From positions 182,899,958 to 182,963,957 of the forward strand of contig CM054062.1 in NCBI GenBank assembly GCA_028641055.1: a stretch of 64,000 nucleotides of DNA, given 5' to 3'. Source of the stretch: Alopecurus myosuroides (Eukaryota > Streptophyta > Magnoliopsida > Poales > Poaceae). Below the pieces are notes generated by a model that worked only from the letters and a program-made list of their open reading frames with translations, was not told the DNA's origin and did no database searches. Position 1 is the first letter of the stretch. Each line of letters starts with the position of its first letter. This document shows positions 22,414-33,810 of the stretch, piece after piece. Both the position numbers and the translations under genes were made by a program.

Positions 22414-22653
22414 CTCAAGAGGTGTTTCAAAGATCCAGATCGTGCAGTTGATCATGATTCCATTGAACTGCAAGATGATCTATCTTATGAGGAGCACCCT
22501 GTTCGTATTCTCGATGAGACCGAGCGTAAGACTCGCAACAAGAGCACCAAGTTCTTGAAAGTGCAATGGTCGCATCATTCCGATAAAGAGGCAACATGGG
22601 AGACCGAAGAGGATCTTCGCAAGAAGTATCCGGACCTTTTCACTTCTCAGTAG
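22414..22653 (+). CDS. Chromodomain extension of D, behind an in-frame TAG
   Basis: The frame after the TAG at 22411 stays open for 79 codons to TAG at 22651. It begins LKRCFKDPD and contains the chromodomain-type segment KFLKVQW...WETEEDLRKKYPDLF. In related chromoviruses this is joined to integrase and directs insertion to heterochromatin by binding methylated histone H3. Here it would need readthrough of one stop codon. E has the same TAG at the same place and a second stop further on. Confidence 0.7.
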   Translation, partial: LKRCFKDPDRAVDHDSIELQDDLSYEEHPVRILDETERKTRNKSTKFLKVQWSHHSDKEATWETEEDLRKKYPDLFTSQ

Positions 22654-22676
22654 GAATCTCGGGGCGCGATTCCTTC

Positions 22677-22690
22677 AAGGGGGGGCATTT
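22677..22690 (+). promoter_or_regulatory. Polypurine tract of element D
   Basis: AAGGGGGGG (22677-22685) followed by CATTT directly before the 3' LTR start at 22691 is the plus-strand priming site. Confidence 0.8.
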
Positions 22691-25600
22691 TGTAACATCC
22701 CAAGTATGAAAATCTCCCCCCTAGATGTTTGTTTCTTGTTTTATTATTGATTTGCATCATGTCATCATAATTTCCTTTTGTTGCATTTGAATTGAATTGT
22801 TTCCATTTGATTTCTATTTGAATTCCAAAACAAAATTCAATTATTTGTCATACTTGTTATGTTACATTGTGTCAAATAAAAACTACCAAACAAACAATAA
22901 TTTGTTATACCAAAAATTGGAATCAAAGACTTAATTTTGGCTTAACTTTCAATTATTTCTTTTGATACTACAATTGCTCAATTCATTTAATTTTCCAAAC
23001 AACTTTATCAATTGATATTATTTGGAAAAACAAATGTTTGTTTTAAGGTGTTGTTACCAAAAACAAAACAATACAAAATTTATTCCAAAGTTTGCAAACC
23101 CCTAGGACCATTGTTTTCTCTCTCTTTTCCCAAAGCTGCAAAAAAAAAGGTAATAAACAAAAGAATAAACAAAAAAGAGGGAGAGGGGGCAAAAGGAGGC
23201 AGCCCACGTTGGGGCCAGCCCGTTTTGGCCAAAGCCCGTACCCCCCTCACGGTCCTTCTCCTACCTCTGTACGGAGTCATCTCCAGTGCCCACGTCGACA
23301 TGATCGAGAAGGGAACGGTCGATCCGAGGTCGACCCCCTCCTATTTCTTGCCCTCAAGCCTCCCTCCTAACCCTAGTCTTCTTCCTCGCTCTTCTCCCTC
23401 GCGCCGCTCTCCTCCCGCCCTTCTCCCTTGCGCTGCTCTCTCCCTCTCGTTTCTCTGTATCCTCCACCGAAGGTCATCACCGCCGCCTCCTTCTCCGGCT
23501 CGCCGCCGGCACCACGGTACCCGCCCGGCCGCGGTAGGGCCGGGAACGGAACCGGCCGAGTCCCCTCTCCCGCCTCGTGCCTTCCGTCTCCCCCGAAGAC
23601 CGCCGGAGCGCCGCCGCCATCGCCGGTTTCCGCCACCGACCGAACTGCTCCTCCATCGAACATCTCTGTAAGCAGACGCCCACACCCCTTCCCCGCTCCC
23701 TCTCCGCCTCGCACGGGCCCGCCCACGGCGGCCAGCACCCGGCCACCGCAGCGGCGCACGCCGGCAGCCGCGCACGGCCGCGGTCCGCGGCGGGCAGCGC
23801 TCGCCGGCCGCCCCCTGGTCGCTGCCTTTCCCTGTCGAACGCTGCCTGTTCCTGCACAGTTAGATTCAGACTTAACTCGTAACTGAACAATAACCACCAA
23901 CCTGCTCTGAACCTGTCAAGAAACCGAACCAGCCCAGATGGCTAGCGAAGCTCGCTGCGCGCGCACAGGGGGTCGCGGGTTCGACTCCCCCCCCCCCGCG
24001 CGTTAGCAACACATGTTTTGTTATTTTTTTTCACACCCATCACAGCCCCCAAAATTGCACACAGGTCCTTGTCTATTACTTCTAGGTCCCTGCAATTTCG
24101 TTTTAAGTCCCTAGCTGTGAAATAATGGCAGATTATCAACCAAACTTTAAAATTGCCTAACTAATTAATTACAACTCCAAATTTAACATTTTTAATATGT
24201 TTTCAATACCAAATTTAATACTCTATCTAATTAAGCCATTTGTTTTCTGTTTTGACCATTGCAAATAATTTCAAATTTCAAATTCAAACCTATTCCTTTC
24301 ACATTTGATAAAATTCATAACTAATTCAATATTAATCCAAATAACACAAATAAAATATGTTTTCCATGTCAAATTAAACCACCTAACCAAATATAAATTT
24401 TGTTTCATGATTTGAATAATTAAAATTGCTTAAATAATTTAATCCTTGTTTAATTCATTTAAATTTGATAAAAATCATAACTTGCTCAAATAAAATTATT
24501 TTTGAACATGCAAATTATGTTTTCAACCTAGAAAAGTATAAACTTTTCAAATATGGATTTGAATTTATGTTTTGAACAAATAAAATTCAAATAAAAGTCA
24601 TGCTTGTTTTAAATTCATTTAAAACTTGTTTAATATTGTTTAATTCATAATTAAATTATCCTAATTCCAATTTCAATATTTGAAACATGTAATCCAACTA
24701 AAATTTGATGTTCTTTTCAAATATAAATTTTGTTATTTGTTTTGAACACTTTAACTTGATGAAAACAACAATTGTTTATGTGACATCCTTAAGGAACCAA
24801 AATTTTCTAACTTAATAAATAAATTTCTAAAACTGGTAAACCCTATTTTAAATTGGTTCTATTGTTGTTATTTTGTTGTTTTCCTCATCCATGCATCATA
24901 CTAATTCACCTTCATCTGTTGATTAGTTGGAAAACAAATAATCTAACCCAAAATTCATGGGCTTTTCATATGCAACTCAAAATTGCATATGTGTCCATTT
25001 AATTTGTGTTACCATGTCAACTAGTTTATTTTGATGCAACTATTAACATGACATGCATCATCCCCATGATTGTGCACTATGCCATGATATTGATTGTCTA
25101 CCCCTTTTCTGCATTGTTTGTTTGCTTCTTCTCGGATAGACGACGACGTTGAGTCCGACGATCCTTACGACACCCCTTCTGAGGATTTAGCTCAGTACCA
25201 GGCTACTGGGTTTGCAGGCAAGTTATCACTCACATGAACCACTGTGTTCCTTTCAACATTGGTTACCGATACTTTCCGTTGTTCTTTTCTGCTAGCCTTA
25301 GTAGTAGTTGTTTCTGTTACGAACCTATCACATGAACCCCTTAACCTTGATATTGCCTCACCTCCAGTCCTATAACCCCGTTGTTTGAGCCCGTGTCTTA
25401 CTAGCATGCTTAGGGTTGTTTCTGCTCGAGTCTGTTACCCGTTACTTTCTGTTGTCATATTTCTATTATGTTCTATGGGCTCGATGTTTAAACAACAACC
25501 TGTTAATGCTTGGGTAATAATAATAATTTGATGTTAAGGCACCGGCAGGAGGCCCGTCGTGGTTTTGAGGCCTGCTAGTGTCGACCCTAATTAGGAAAAG

Positions 25601-26984
25601 GGTCTTGTCTACTGATCCATGATGAGCGTGCTCACCGCATCCGGGTGGTGGTATGGAACCCCCCTCGGCTTTGATCTGATCCGCAGTTTGTCCGAAGAGC
25701 CACACTTAGTTCGGGTGTTCCATTTGGCTCATACGCATGAATGGGTCGCTCCCATGGTTACTGATGATGATGACGCACACATATAGGGCGAGGCCTGTAG
25801 TGCCGGGGTGTTGTGTCCTGCGGGAGTTTTGCACACCTGCGCTGAGTATTCGGCTGCGTGGCTGGGACCTTATAGCTCCGTGGCTCCTAGGACAGGCTGT
25901 AGTGATGGTTCGAGTCGTGTCGAGTCCACCTGAGTTTTAGTTGGTGGCTTGAGTGTGTACGGGTACTGGAGCACACCCTGCAGGGATGAATCTTCTCGAG
26001 AAGCCGTGTTGTCCGCGGTTATGTGACGACTTGGTGAAAGTACTGGCTAACAAGTACTCAGACAACTTACACCTAACTATAATAACTTGACTAGTAATAG
26101 GTTTATTGACACAATAACCTGAACCATCATTAATCCAACTGTGTGAGTTATCCTTGGATTGCTTCTTTGGATAAGGGGCGAGATCCAGGATGGGTTTGTT
26201 TGGTGGTTAGTTATAGTTGGTTACGATACGCTATCTTATCTCCTTTCTGTTAGCCGGAAGTCATAGTATGTTTCTGTAGTTGGTTAGTGCAGCCCGCTGC
26301 CGCATCTTTTATATCACCCTTCCTTCCGTTGAACCCAAAGCATCTGTGCTTGGTGTTGACGGGTTACACTTTGGTGAACTGTGAGTCTTGCTTGCCAGTA
26401 CGTTGGTGTACTGACCCCTTTGGGGCTGTGGTTTACGCAGACGACGATTCCGAGGATCTCCATGGAGGCTACTACGTGGAGTACGACGAAGCTGTTGCCG
26501 AGTAGATAGCGGACCCGGGCAGGATCCGACGACTTCGTGGATGGGCTCCGTTTTCTTTTCATTGCCGGCCTCTTAGGCCTACTTGGATTTGTCTGTACTC
26601 AGACACCTTGATTGCTTCCGTTGATGTAATGAATGTTATGTTGGGACATGTGTCCTCTGGATGATTGTATTTGCTATTCTCTGCCTTAGTGAAGGCCATT
26701 TGCAACCTTATTTCAATCTTTTGTGTCTTAGAGATATGTTGTGGTATCATTCCGTTTAACGCTGTTGGCGTACCATGTGTGATTGGTATGAAGTACGTCG
26801 ACAGTAGTGCCTATGGTCTCTAGTGGATAGTTTACATCGACGGTGGAATAGCAGGGCTTGTGTTGTCGCGCATAAGCGCAGGCCTACCAGGAAGCTGGGA
26901 CGTGGGAGCAGTTATGCCCCATAATCCAAGCATCTGCTATCCAGTTCGGCCCGATGAGTATCCCCTAGAAACCAGGGTGCGACA
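22691..26984 (+). repeat. Element D 3' LTR
   Basis: About 4294 bp, almost identical to the 5' LTR, ending GCGACA before the CTCTG duplication. It repeats the leader, tRNA-like module, 160-bp array and exon-like segments of the 5' copy. Confidence 0.93.
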
Positions 26985-26989
26985 CTCTG

Positions 26990-27562
26990 TTTTAATAAAA
27001 TAAAAAGCTCTAGCACATGAGTTATTCCCTGCTTCCCACTGCGAAGGGCCTTTATTTTACTTTTATGTTGAGTCTTCATCTTCTAACTTATGCATAATTA
27101 AGAGAGCATAGTTGTCATTCTGATTATAATGTGCATCAGTCCCAAGATTTATTATTGATTGATTCACGATATGTTATTACTTGTTCTCAAATTACTTGTT
27201 TCTAGTCACCACTTGAACTTTGAAGGTGTCCCGGCATTTATGTTTTGTTGTCACTTTTAAGGACATGCGGAATACCACTTTGCTATGTTTTCTTTATGCT
27301 CGAAACAAACATATATATTTCAGTAAATCATTATTCCTGATCTTTTGTTTGTGTTACCTTTCATGTTGCAACATGGTTGCTAAGTTTACATTGTTGAAAT
27401 TATATTTATCATGCGTATGTTTAGAGTACTTTGATCTCATCCACAAATGCTTTGACAAATTTGATGATCAAGATTATGTTGGTAGCATGCCACCTCAAAA
27501 ATTATTTTGTCTTCATTGTTTTACCTACTCGAGGACGAGTAGAACTAAGCTTGGGGGGTGGT
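26990..27562 (+). other. Remaining internal part of H up to its polypurine tract
   Basis: AT-rich and non-coding. It ends with a perfect hairpin (27525-27542) and the purine-rich tract AGCTTGGGGGGTGG directly before the LTR start at 27563. Confidence 0.6.
27525..27542 (+). other. Hairpin upstream of the H polypurine tract
   Basis: CTACTCGAGGACGAGTAG forms a 7-bp stem with an AGGA loop. J has a nearly identical element at 54699-54716 on the other strand, also just before its LTR. Confidence 0.6.
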
Positions 27563-28949
27563 TGATACATCTCAAATGTATCTATAATTTCTTATGTTCC
27601 ATGTTATTTTCATGCCAATTGCTACATGTTTTCTGTACACTTTATAGCATTTTTTTATGGATTTCCTGGGACTAACCTATTAACAAGATGTCACAGCGTC
27701 AATTCCCGTTTTCGGTTGTTTTTGGTTTCAAAAAAGTTGTCCTGGAAATATTCTCATAATTGGACGAAACGAAAACCCAGGGTCCTGTTTTTCTGTCACG
27801 TACACGGAGTCCGGAGGAGACCCGGAGGGGGGCCACAGGTTGGCCAGACCACAGGGTTGTGCCCCCCTGGCCGCACCACCAGGTGGTGTGGGCCCCTGGC
27901 CACCCACCGGCATCACCCTTCTGCCTATATAATGCCTTCCTCGGGGAAACCTTAAGTACCCAAGCCTCCATCCAAGAAAATTTCCGTAGCCGCCGTCATC
28001 GTCAACCCTAGTTCGGGAGGGTTCTGAAGCTCTCCCCGCCACCCTGCCGGGAGGGGAAATCATCACCGGAGGGCTCTACATCACCATGCCTACCTCTGGA
28101 GTGATGTGCGGGTAGTTTATCCTTGGACTACGGGTCCATAGCAGTAGCTAGATGGTTGTCTTCTCCTCTTTATGCCACCATGTTTAGATCTTGTGAGCTC
28201 CCTAACATGATCAAGATCATGTTTCTATAATGCTACATGTTGTGTTTGCTCGGATCCGATGAATATTGAATGCTATGTCAAGTTGATTATCAATCTATCA
28301 TGTTTATGTCATTTATGATCTTGCATGCTCTCCGTTACTAGTAGATGCTCTGGCCAAGCTGATGCTTGTAACTCCAAGAGGGAGTATTTATGCTCGATAG
28401 TGGGTTCATTCCTGCCTTTGATTTGTGCTCGAGTGACAGAAACGTGAAGGATGGGGGATTTGATGTTTCCCTTGGGGAGAAAAAAATGCTTTGTCTAAGG
28501 ATAAATTCTATTGTTTACATTATGCACTTTACTTAATGCAATAATCTATTGATTGCAACTTAATACCCAAAGTCTACTAGGATTATGTTCTCAGGGTGGA
28601 TTATTAGTCATAGATGCAGTTGGATTACGGTCTATGTATTATGTTGTAATGCCCACATGAATCTCATAGTAATCATCATGTCTTGCATATGCACTACGGT
28701 GGAGCCTTTATTTCTATCAATTCCCAGCTATAATTTGTTTACCCAGCATGTTATCTATCTTTTATGGAGAGACAACACTAGTGAATTTTGGACCCCGGTC
28801 CATTCTTTTACACTGATAATAGAACCTACTGCAAGCACTGTTCTTCTTACTGCAATCATTGTTCTCTTTTCATTCACTACAAACAAGCATTTTTTCCCAC
28901 ACTATACGTCTAATCCTTTGTTTTCAGCAAAACCGGTGAGATTGACAAC
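27563..28949 (+). repeat. Element H 3' LTR, truncated at its 3' end
   Basis: It begins TGATACATCTC after the purine-rich tract and contains TATATAA (27925-27931). It stops at GATTGACAAC (28949), where another LTR begins. Compared with the 5' LTR it lacks the last ~250 bp. Confidence 0.75.
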
Positions 28950-30577
28950 AAATATGTCCTAAACGTATCCATAATTTCTAATATTCCATGTTGTTTTCTT
29001 GCCATTTTCTACATGTTTCCTTTACACTTTATGCCTTTTTATCGATTTCCTGGGACTAACCTATTGAAAAGATGCCACCAAGCCAGTTCTTGTTTTCTGT
29101 TGTTTTTAGTTTCAGAAAAGTTGTTCTGGAAATATTCTCGGAATTGGACAATTCAAAGCCCGGAAGTCTTAGAAAGTCGTCGCGCACATACAGTCCAGAG
29201 GAGAACTAAAGGGGTGCCCTAGGGCCTCCACACCATGGGTGGGCGCGGGTCCCCCTGGCCGCGCCCAGGGGTGGTGTGCCCCCTGCTCACCCACCGACGT
29301 TGCCCTCTCGCCTATTTATACCTCTCCCCGGGTTAACCCTAAATAACCGAGCCTTTTCCACCAAAAACATCTGGAGCCGCCTTCATCGTCAACCCTAGTT
29401 CGGGTGGGTTCTGGAGCTCTTCCGGCACCCTGCCGGTAGGGGGAATCATCACCTCAGGGCTCTACATCACCATGCCCGCCTCCGGAATGATGTGTGAGTA
29501 GTTCATCCTTGGACTACGGGTCCATAGTAGTAGCTAGATGGTTGTTCTCTCCTCTTTATGCGTCATGTTTAGATCTTGTGAGCTGCTCTACATGATCAAG
29601 ATCATCTTATTGTAATGCTACATGTTGTGTTTGCTGGGATCTAATGAATATTGAACGCTATCTCCAATGATTATCAATCTGTCATGTTATTTTTATGTGT
29701 ATGTTATTTATGATCTTGCATGCTCTCCGTTGTTAGTAGATGCTCTGGCCAAGTAGATGCTAGTAACTCCAAGAGAGAGTATTTATGCTTGATAGTGGGT
29801 TCATGCCTCCCTTTAACTCACGCTCGAGTGATAGAAACGTAAATGGGTGGGGGATGTGCTGTTTCCACTAGGGAGAAAACAACAATGCTTTGTCTAAGGA
29901 TGATGTTATTGTTTACATTACACACTTTGCTGACTGCGATTATCTGTTGCTTGCAACTTAATACCCAAGGTTTGCTCGGATTACATTTTAAGGGTGGATT
30001 ATTAGTCATAGATGCAGTTGGATATCGGTCTATGTATCTTGTTGTAATGCCCGCATGAATCTCATAGTAATTACCATGTCATGCATATGCACTACGGTGC
30101 AGCCTTTATATATGTCAATTGCCCAGCTGTAATTTGTTTACCCAACATGTTATCTATCTGTTTTGGGAGAGACACCTCTAGTGAACTGTGGACCCCGGTC
30201 CATTTTCCTCATACTGATAATAAAACCAATGCAATCTCTATTTTCATACTGTTACTACTGCCATCACTGTTCTCTTTCATCTACTGCAAACAAGTATTAT
30301 TTTCCACACGGTATGTTTAACATGTTTGTTTTCAGCAAAACCGGTGAGATTGACAACCTCACTGCTTCGTTGGGGAAAAGTGATTTGATTGTGTTGTGTA
30401 GGTTCCACGTTTCTTCTAAACCGGTAGGGCGCCCTTCCACCTCAGCTGCATCAACCTTCGGAAGTGATTTCTTTCTCCTACTGGTCGATTCAACCTTGGT
30501 TTCTTTCTGAGGGAAACTTGCTAATGTGCTCTTCATACCATCCTCTTGTGGTCTCCAAACGAACATGTGTTACATGC
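28950..30577 (+). repeat. LTR I: lone Athila-type LTR fused to the H LTR
   Basis: A second, related LTR of about 1.6 kb in the same orientation begins at or within a few bases of its own start (AATATGTCCTAAACG). It ends near AACATGTGTTACATGC, just short of the end expected from H, where J starts. No internal region accompanies it, so it is a solo LTR or a truncated remnant. Confidence 0.65.
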
Positions 30578-31137
30578 TGATGGTGCACGTCTTGCACTCG
30601 TTGGGAAACCCCAAGAGGAAGGTATGATGAGCACAACAACAATTTTCCCTCAGAAAGAAACCAAGGTTTAATCGACCAGTAGGAGGAAGGAGTAACTTGG
30701 CAGGGCGCACTACCGGTTCAGAAGGAACGTGGAACCTACACAACACAATCAGATCACTTTGCCCCAACGAAGCACTGAGGTTGTCAATCTCACCGGTTTT
30801 GCTGAACACAAAGAAGTTAAACGTATGGTGTGGAAAACAGTAGCAGCAGTATGAAGGCGGTATCAAAGCAATAGGTGATTTATCAGTATGAGGAAAAAGG
30901 GCCGAGGTCCACAGTTCACTAGTGGTGTCTCTACGTGAAAGATAAATAACATGCGTGGTGAACAAATTACAGCTGGGCAATTGACAGAAATGAAGGCTGC
31001 ACCGTAGTGCATATGCAAGACATAAAGATTACTATGTGATTCATGTGGGCATTACAACAAGATACATAGACCATTATCCAACTGCATCTATGACTAATAA
31101 TCCACCCTCCAAATATCATCCGAACCCACGTTGGGTA
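30578..31137 (-). repeat. Element J 3' LTR, distal part
   Basis: The LTR terminus (TG at 30578 on the plus strand, reading ...ATCA on the minus strand) and the following 560 bp. It is interrupted at GGGTA by element E. Confidence 0.8.
31133..31137. repeat. Target-site duplication of E, left (GGGTA)
   Basis: GGGTA precedes TGTAAC at 31138 and recurs at 53670-53674, where the J LTR resumes (TTAAGTTGCAAGC). Confidence 0.88.
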
Positions 31138-31909
31138 TGTAACATCCCAAGTATGAAAAACAACCCTATAATGCTTGCTTTTGTTTAAATTAAGTTTGCA
31201 TCATTCCATCATGAGCATTGCATTTGTTCTCAATTGATTTCACTTGTTTTCCATTTGAAATTCAAATCAAATTTGAAAATTTGGTTCATACTTGGTATGT
31301 TCCAATGTTTCAAAATAGTTTCCAAACAGCAACAATTCAAATGTTTCCAATAAACTTGAATTTCCAAATAATTAACTTGGTTAAATATTTCAATATTTCA
31401 TATATTGCAAAATTCACTCAAATTCTTTTGAATTTCAAACAGCAACAAAAATTTAAAATTTTGAAAAATAAAAGTTTGCACAACTGGGCTTTTGCAATAA
31501 ATAACTAATAAAAATTATCACCAAATTTTTTTCAACCCCAACACCATATCCTTTTCCCTCTTTTCTTTCCTACAAAAATAGGGTGAACAAAAAAAATAGA
31601 AACAGAAAGCAAAAAAAAAGGGGGAGGAGGGCAGGCCAGCCCAATTGGGCTGAGCCCACCACACCCCCACGAAGCCCAGGCGCCTGCCCCCCTGTCGTCT
31701 TCCTCCTCTGTACGGAGACAGAGGAGGGGAGACATCCCCCACCTGCAGCTTTCCTGCTCCCCCTCCTCCCTACTTAATCCCTCTCCCCCCTCCGAACCCT
31801 AACCATCGTCTCTCCCTTCCTCCTCCTCAAACCGCCGCCATTCCCCTCTTCCTCCCTTCTCCTTTTTCTTCTGAAGTTTTTCTGTATTTCCTGTAAGCCT
31901 CCATGGCCG

Positions 31910-32120
31910 ATGGGTGAAGCTCCCCTCCGCGCCGTCGCTGTGGTGGCCGTCGAGGCTCCCTCTCTGCGGGAACGGAACCCTCTCGGCCTCCTCTTCCGTT
32001 TCGCCTCCAGGGAGGAGCCCCTGGGGCACGGGATCGCCGCCGCGAAGCCTCCGATCGCCGCTGTCGAGCGCCTCTCCGCCACCGCCATCTTCCCTGTCGC
32101 CGCTCCCGCTCGAGCCCGCG
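31910..32120 (+). CDS. LTR-embedded spliced ORF of E, exon 1
   Basis: The ATG at 31910 opens a 211-nt exon ending CCGCG|GTGAGC. It encodes a 70-residue Ala/Pro/Arg-rich segment beginning MGEAPLRAVA. Joined to 33698-33775 and 43701-43765 it gives 354 nt, exactly 118 codons with stop, with both junctions in phase 1. The same exon in D shares the RERN motif and similar residues after it. A four-codon upstream ORF (ATG at 31903) overlaps the start. The 3' LTR copy (50058-50268) has GTG instead of ATG. Function is unknown; transcription and splicing are inferred. Confidence 0.4.
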
Positions 32121-32344
32121 GTGAGCACGCCCACGCCCCTCTCCCCCTCTCTCCACCCTCCTTCCCTCTGCACCCGCGCGCGAGCGCCCAGCACGCGCCC
32201 AGCCCTCGAGCGCCTCGCCGGGTCGCCGTCCGTCGATCCTCCTCGGCACCGTTCAGTTAACTGAACAAAAGTTCAGTTTCGTCAGTCCTGCACCCGCACC
32301 CTTTGCCTCAAAAACCCAACGCCCTCTGTATCCTTCACCAACCG

Positions 32345-32433
32345 AACAATCAGCCCAGTGGCTTGTGCCCCGTGCGCGCGCGCTGGAGATCCCGGGATCG
32401 AATCCCCCCGCGCGGGATTAAACACTTCTTTTT
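32345..32433 (+). other. tRNA-like Pol III module in E 5' LTR
   Basis: A box CAGCCCAGTGGC (32351-32362), B box GGATCGAATCC (32395-32405) 44 bases on, and TTTTT at 32429-32433. The spacing is as in real tRNA genes. The 3' LTR copy is at 50498-50509 and 50542-50552. Confidence 0.5.
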
Positions 32434-32570
32434 CTTCTTATTTTTCCAGATCCATAATCAAAAGTTATTCGCACACAAGTCCCTGTAGTTATTTTCTAGG
32501 TCCCTGTTAATATTTTCCTAGTCCCTGTAATAATTTAATAAAATTGGCAGATTATCAAATAAACTTTGTA

Positions 32571-33375
32571 ATTTAATAACTTTTGCTTGGAAACTCAAAT
32601 TGCAAAACTTTCAACATGAAAACCACTCCATTTTAAATGCTCTACCACATTATCAACTTTGTTTTTGGTTTTTAATAATTTAAAATGCTGAAAACATTTA
32701 TTACTTGTTAAATGCTTTAAATATTGCAAAATTCATAACTTGGGCATAAAAATTCCAAATTCAACAAATAAAATATGTTTTCTATACCAAATGAAATTCT
32801 CTACATGTTTAAACCATTTGCATACTGTTTTGAACCTTTCAAATGGTTTCAAAAATTCAAATTCAAACAACTCTTTCAAATTTGGTCAAATTCATAACTA
32901 ATTCAAATTTAATTCAAATGGCACATGTAAAATATATTTTCCATGCAAAATTGAACAAGCTTTCCAAATATAAACTTTGTTTCCTGTTTTGAATAATTAA
33001 AATTGGTTCAATAATTTAAATCTTGTTTAAATCATTTAAAATTGCTAAATTAATAACTTGGTCAAACTAAATTATTTTTGAACATATAAAATATGTTTTC
33101 CATTCCATTTTTCATGTACTTTGCAAATATCAACTTTGTGTTCTGTTTTAAATAAATTAAATTGCTGAAAACAACTGTTTCTTATTTAATGCATTTAAAA
33201 TGGTCAAATTAATAACTTGCTCATTTTAAATCCTTTTACAACAAATGAAATATGTATTCCATCTAAAATTTGGTGTTATTTCCAAATATGAATTTTGTTA
33301 TCTGTTTGAACAATTAAAATGGGTGAAAACAATGAGTGTTTGTGTAACTCATTTAAGAAGCCATAATTCATAACT
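32571..33375 (+). repeat. 159-bp tandem array in E 5' LTR
   Basis: The marker ATTCATAACT or a close variant sits at 32571, 32731, 32890, 33049, 33208 and 33366: steps of 160, 159, 159, 159 and 158 bp. Units share AAAATATGTTTTC and AACTTTGTNTTCTGTTTT blocks but are otherwise diverged. Confidence 0.7.
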
Positions 33376-33697
33376 TAATAAGTAAATTTCCATACTTGGT
33401 AAACAACATATCAAATTGAAACTATTGTTGTTTTCTTATTGTTTTCATCATCCATGCATCATTCTAATCAACTTTCACATGATGGTTAATTGTAGATCAT
33501 TTAATTCAACTTTAATTCTTGGGCCTTTCTATATGCAACCCAAATTGCATATGGGCCCATTTAATTATGTTACCATGTCAACTAGCTTATCTTTGATGCA
33601 TCAATTAAATTGCCATGCATCATCCCATGTTTGTGCATTATGCCATGTTATTGATTGCTTGTCTCTCTTCGTTGTTTATTTGCTTCTTCTCGAATAG

Positions 33698-33775
33698 ACG
33701 ACGACGTTGAGACAGACGAGGTTTACGACACTACTTCAGAGGAGTTAGCCCAGTACCAGGCTACTGAGTTTGCAG
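33698..33775 (+). CDS. LTR-embedded spliced ORF of E, exon 2
   Basis: A 78-nt exon between a pyrimidine-rich TCGAATAG acceptor and a CAG|GCAAGT donor (GC-AG type). With one base from exon 1 it encodes an acidic segment (DDDVETDEVYDTTSEELAQ) ending in EFA. Of the differences from D, most are synonymous or swap similar residues (Ser/Thr, Asp/Glu). The 3' LTR copy is 51843-51920. Confidence 0.4.
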
Positions 33776-33805
33776 GCAAGTATTCACTCACATGAACCAT
33801 TGTGT

Positions 33806-33810
33806 CCTTT
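33806..33810. repeat. Target-site duplication of F, left (CCTTT)
   Basis: CCTTT before TGTAACACC at 33811 recurs at 42519-42523, and the empty site GTCCTTTCCACAC is seen in the E 3' LTR at about 51950. Confidence 0.93.

Larger units (their letters stand above)
13497..26984 (+). mobile_element. Element D: complete Del/Tekay-type chromovirus with 4.3-kb LTRs
   Basis: A 13.5-kb element bounded by CTCTG duplications. It has two LTRs of about 4292 and 4294 bp, a tRNA-iMet-type primer site, a single gag-pol ORF, a chromodomain behind a TAG, and a G-run polypurine tract. By eye I count roughly 15 differences between the two LTRs, so the insertion is recent. It lies in the non-coding part of H. Confidence 0.93.
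9760..28949 (+). mobile_element. Element H: non-autonomous Athila-type LTR retrotransposon, split by D
   Basis: H runs 9760-13496 and continues 26990-28949 after the insertion of D. It has a 5' LTR cut by A, a TGGTGCCGTTGCCGGG primer site, one short broken ORF, a long non-coding part, a purine-rich tract and a 3' LTR that lacks its last ~250 bp. There is no recognisable gag, RT or integrase, so it is non-autonomous. LTR and primer site are of the kind catalogued in Triticeae as Sabrina/WHAM-like; I am not certain of the family. Confidence 0.8.
31138..33810 (+). repeat. Element E 5' LTR, first part
   Basis: Starts TGTAACATCCCAAG like D and then diverges. It holds the GC-rich leader, exons 1 and 2 of the LTR reading frame, a tRNA-like module and the 159-bp array. 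It breaks at CCTTT because of F and resumes at 42524. Confidence 0.9.

Noticed and set aside
27220..27955. ORFs of 109-151 codons around the end of H and the start of its 3' LTR
   Set aside because: They span the polypurine tract and LTR boundary, have low-complexity hydrophobic composition, and do not recur in J.
30570..30980. Minus-strand ORF of 136 codons in the J LTR
   Set aside because: It is LTR sequence of the Athila type, also open in part in H and I by chance, with no ATG-initiated conserved product.
32345..32433. A canonical tRNA gene in the E LTR
   Set aside because: A and B boxes and spacing fit, but I cannot form a convincing acceptor stem and anticodon arm, so it is reported only as a tRNA-like module.
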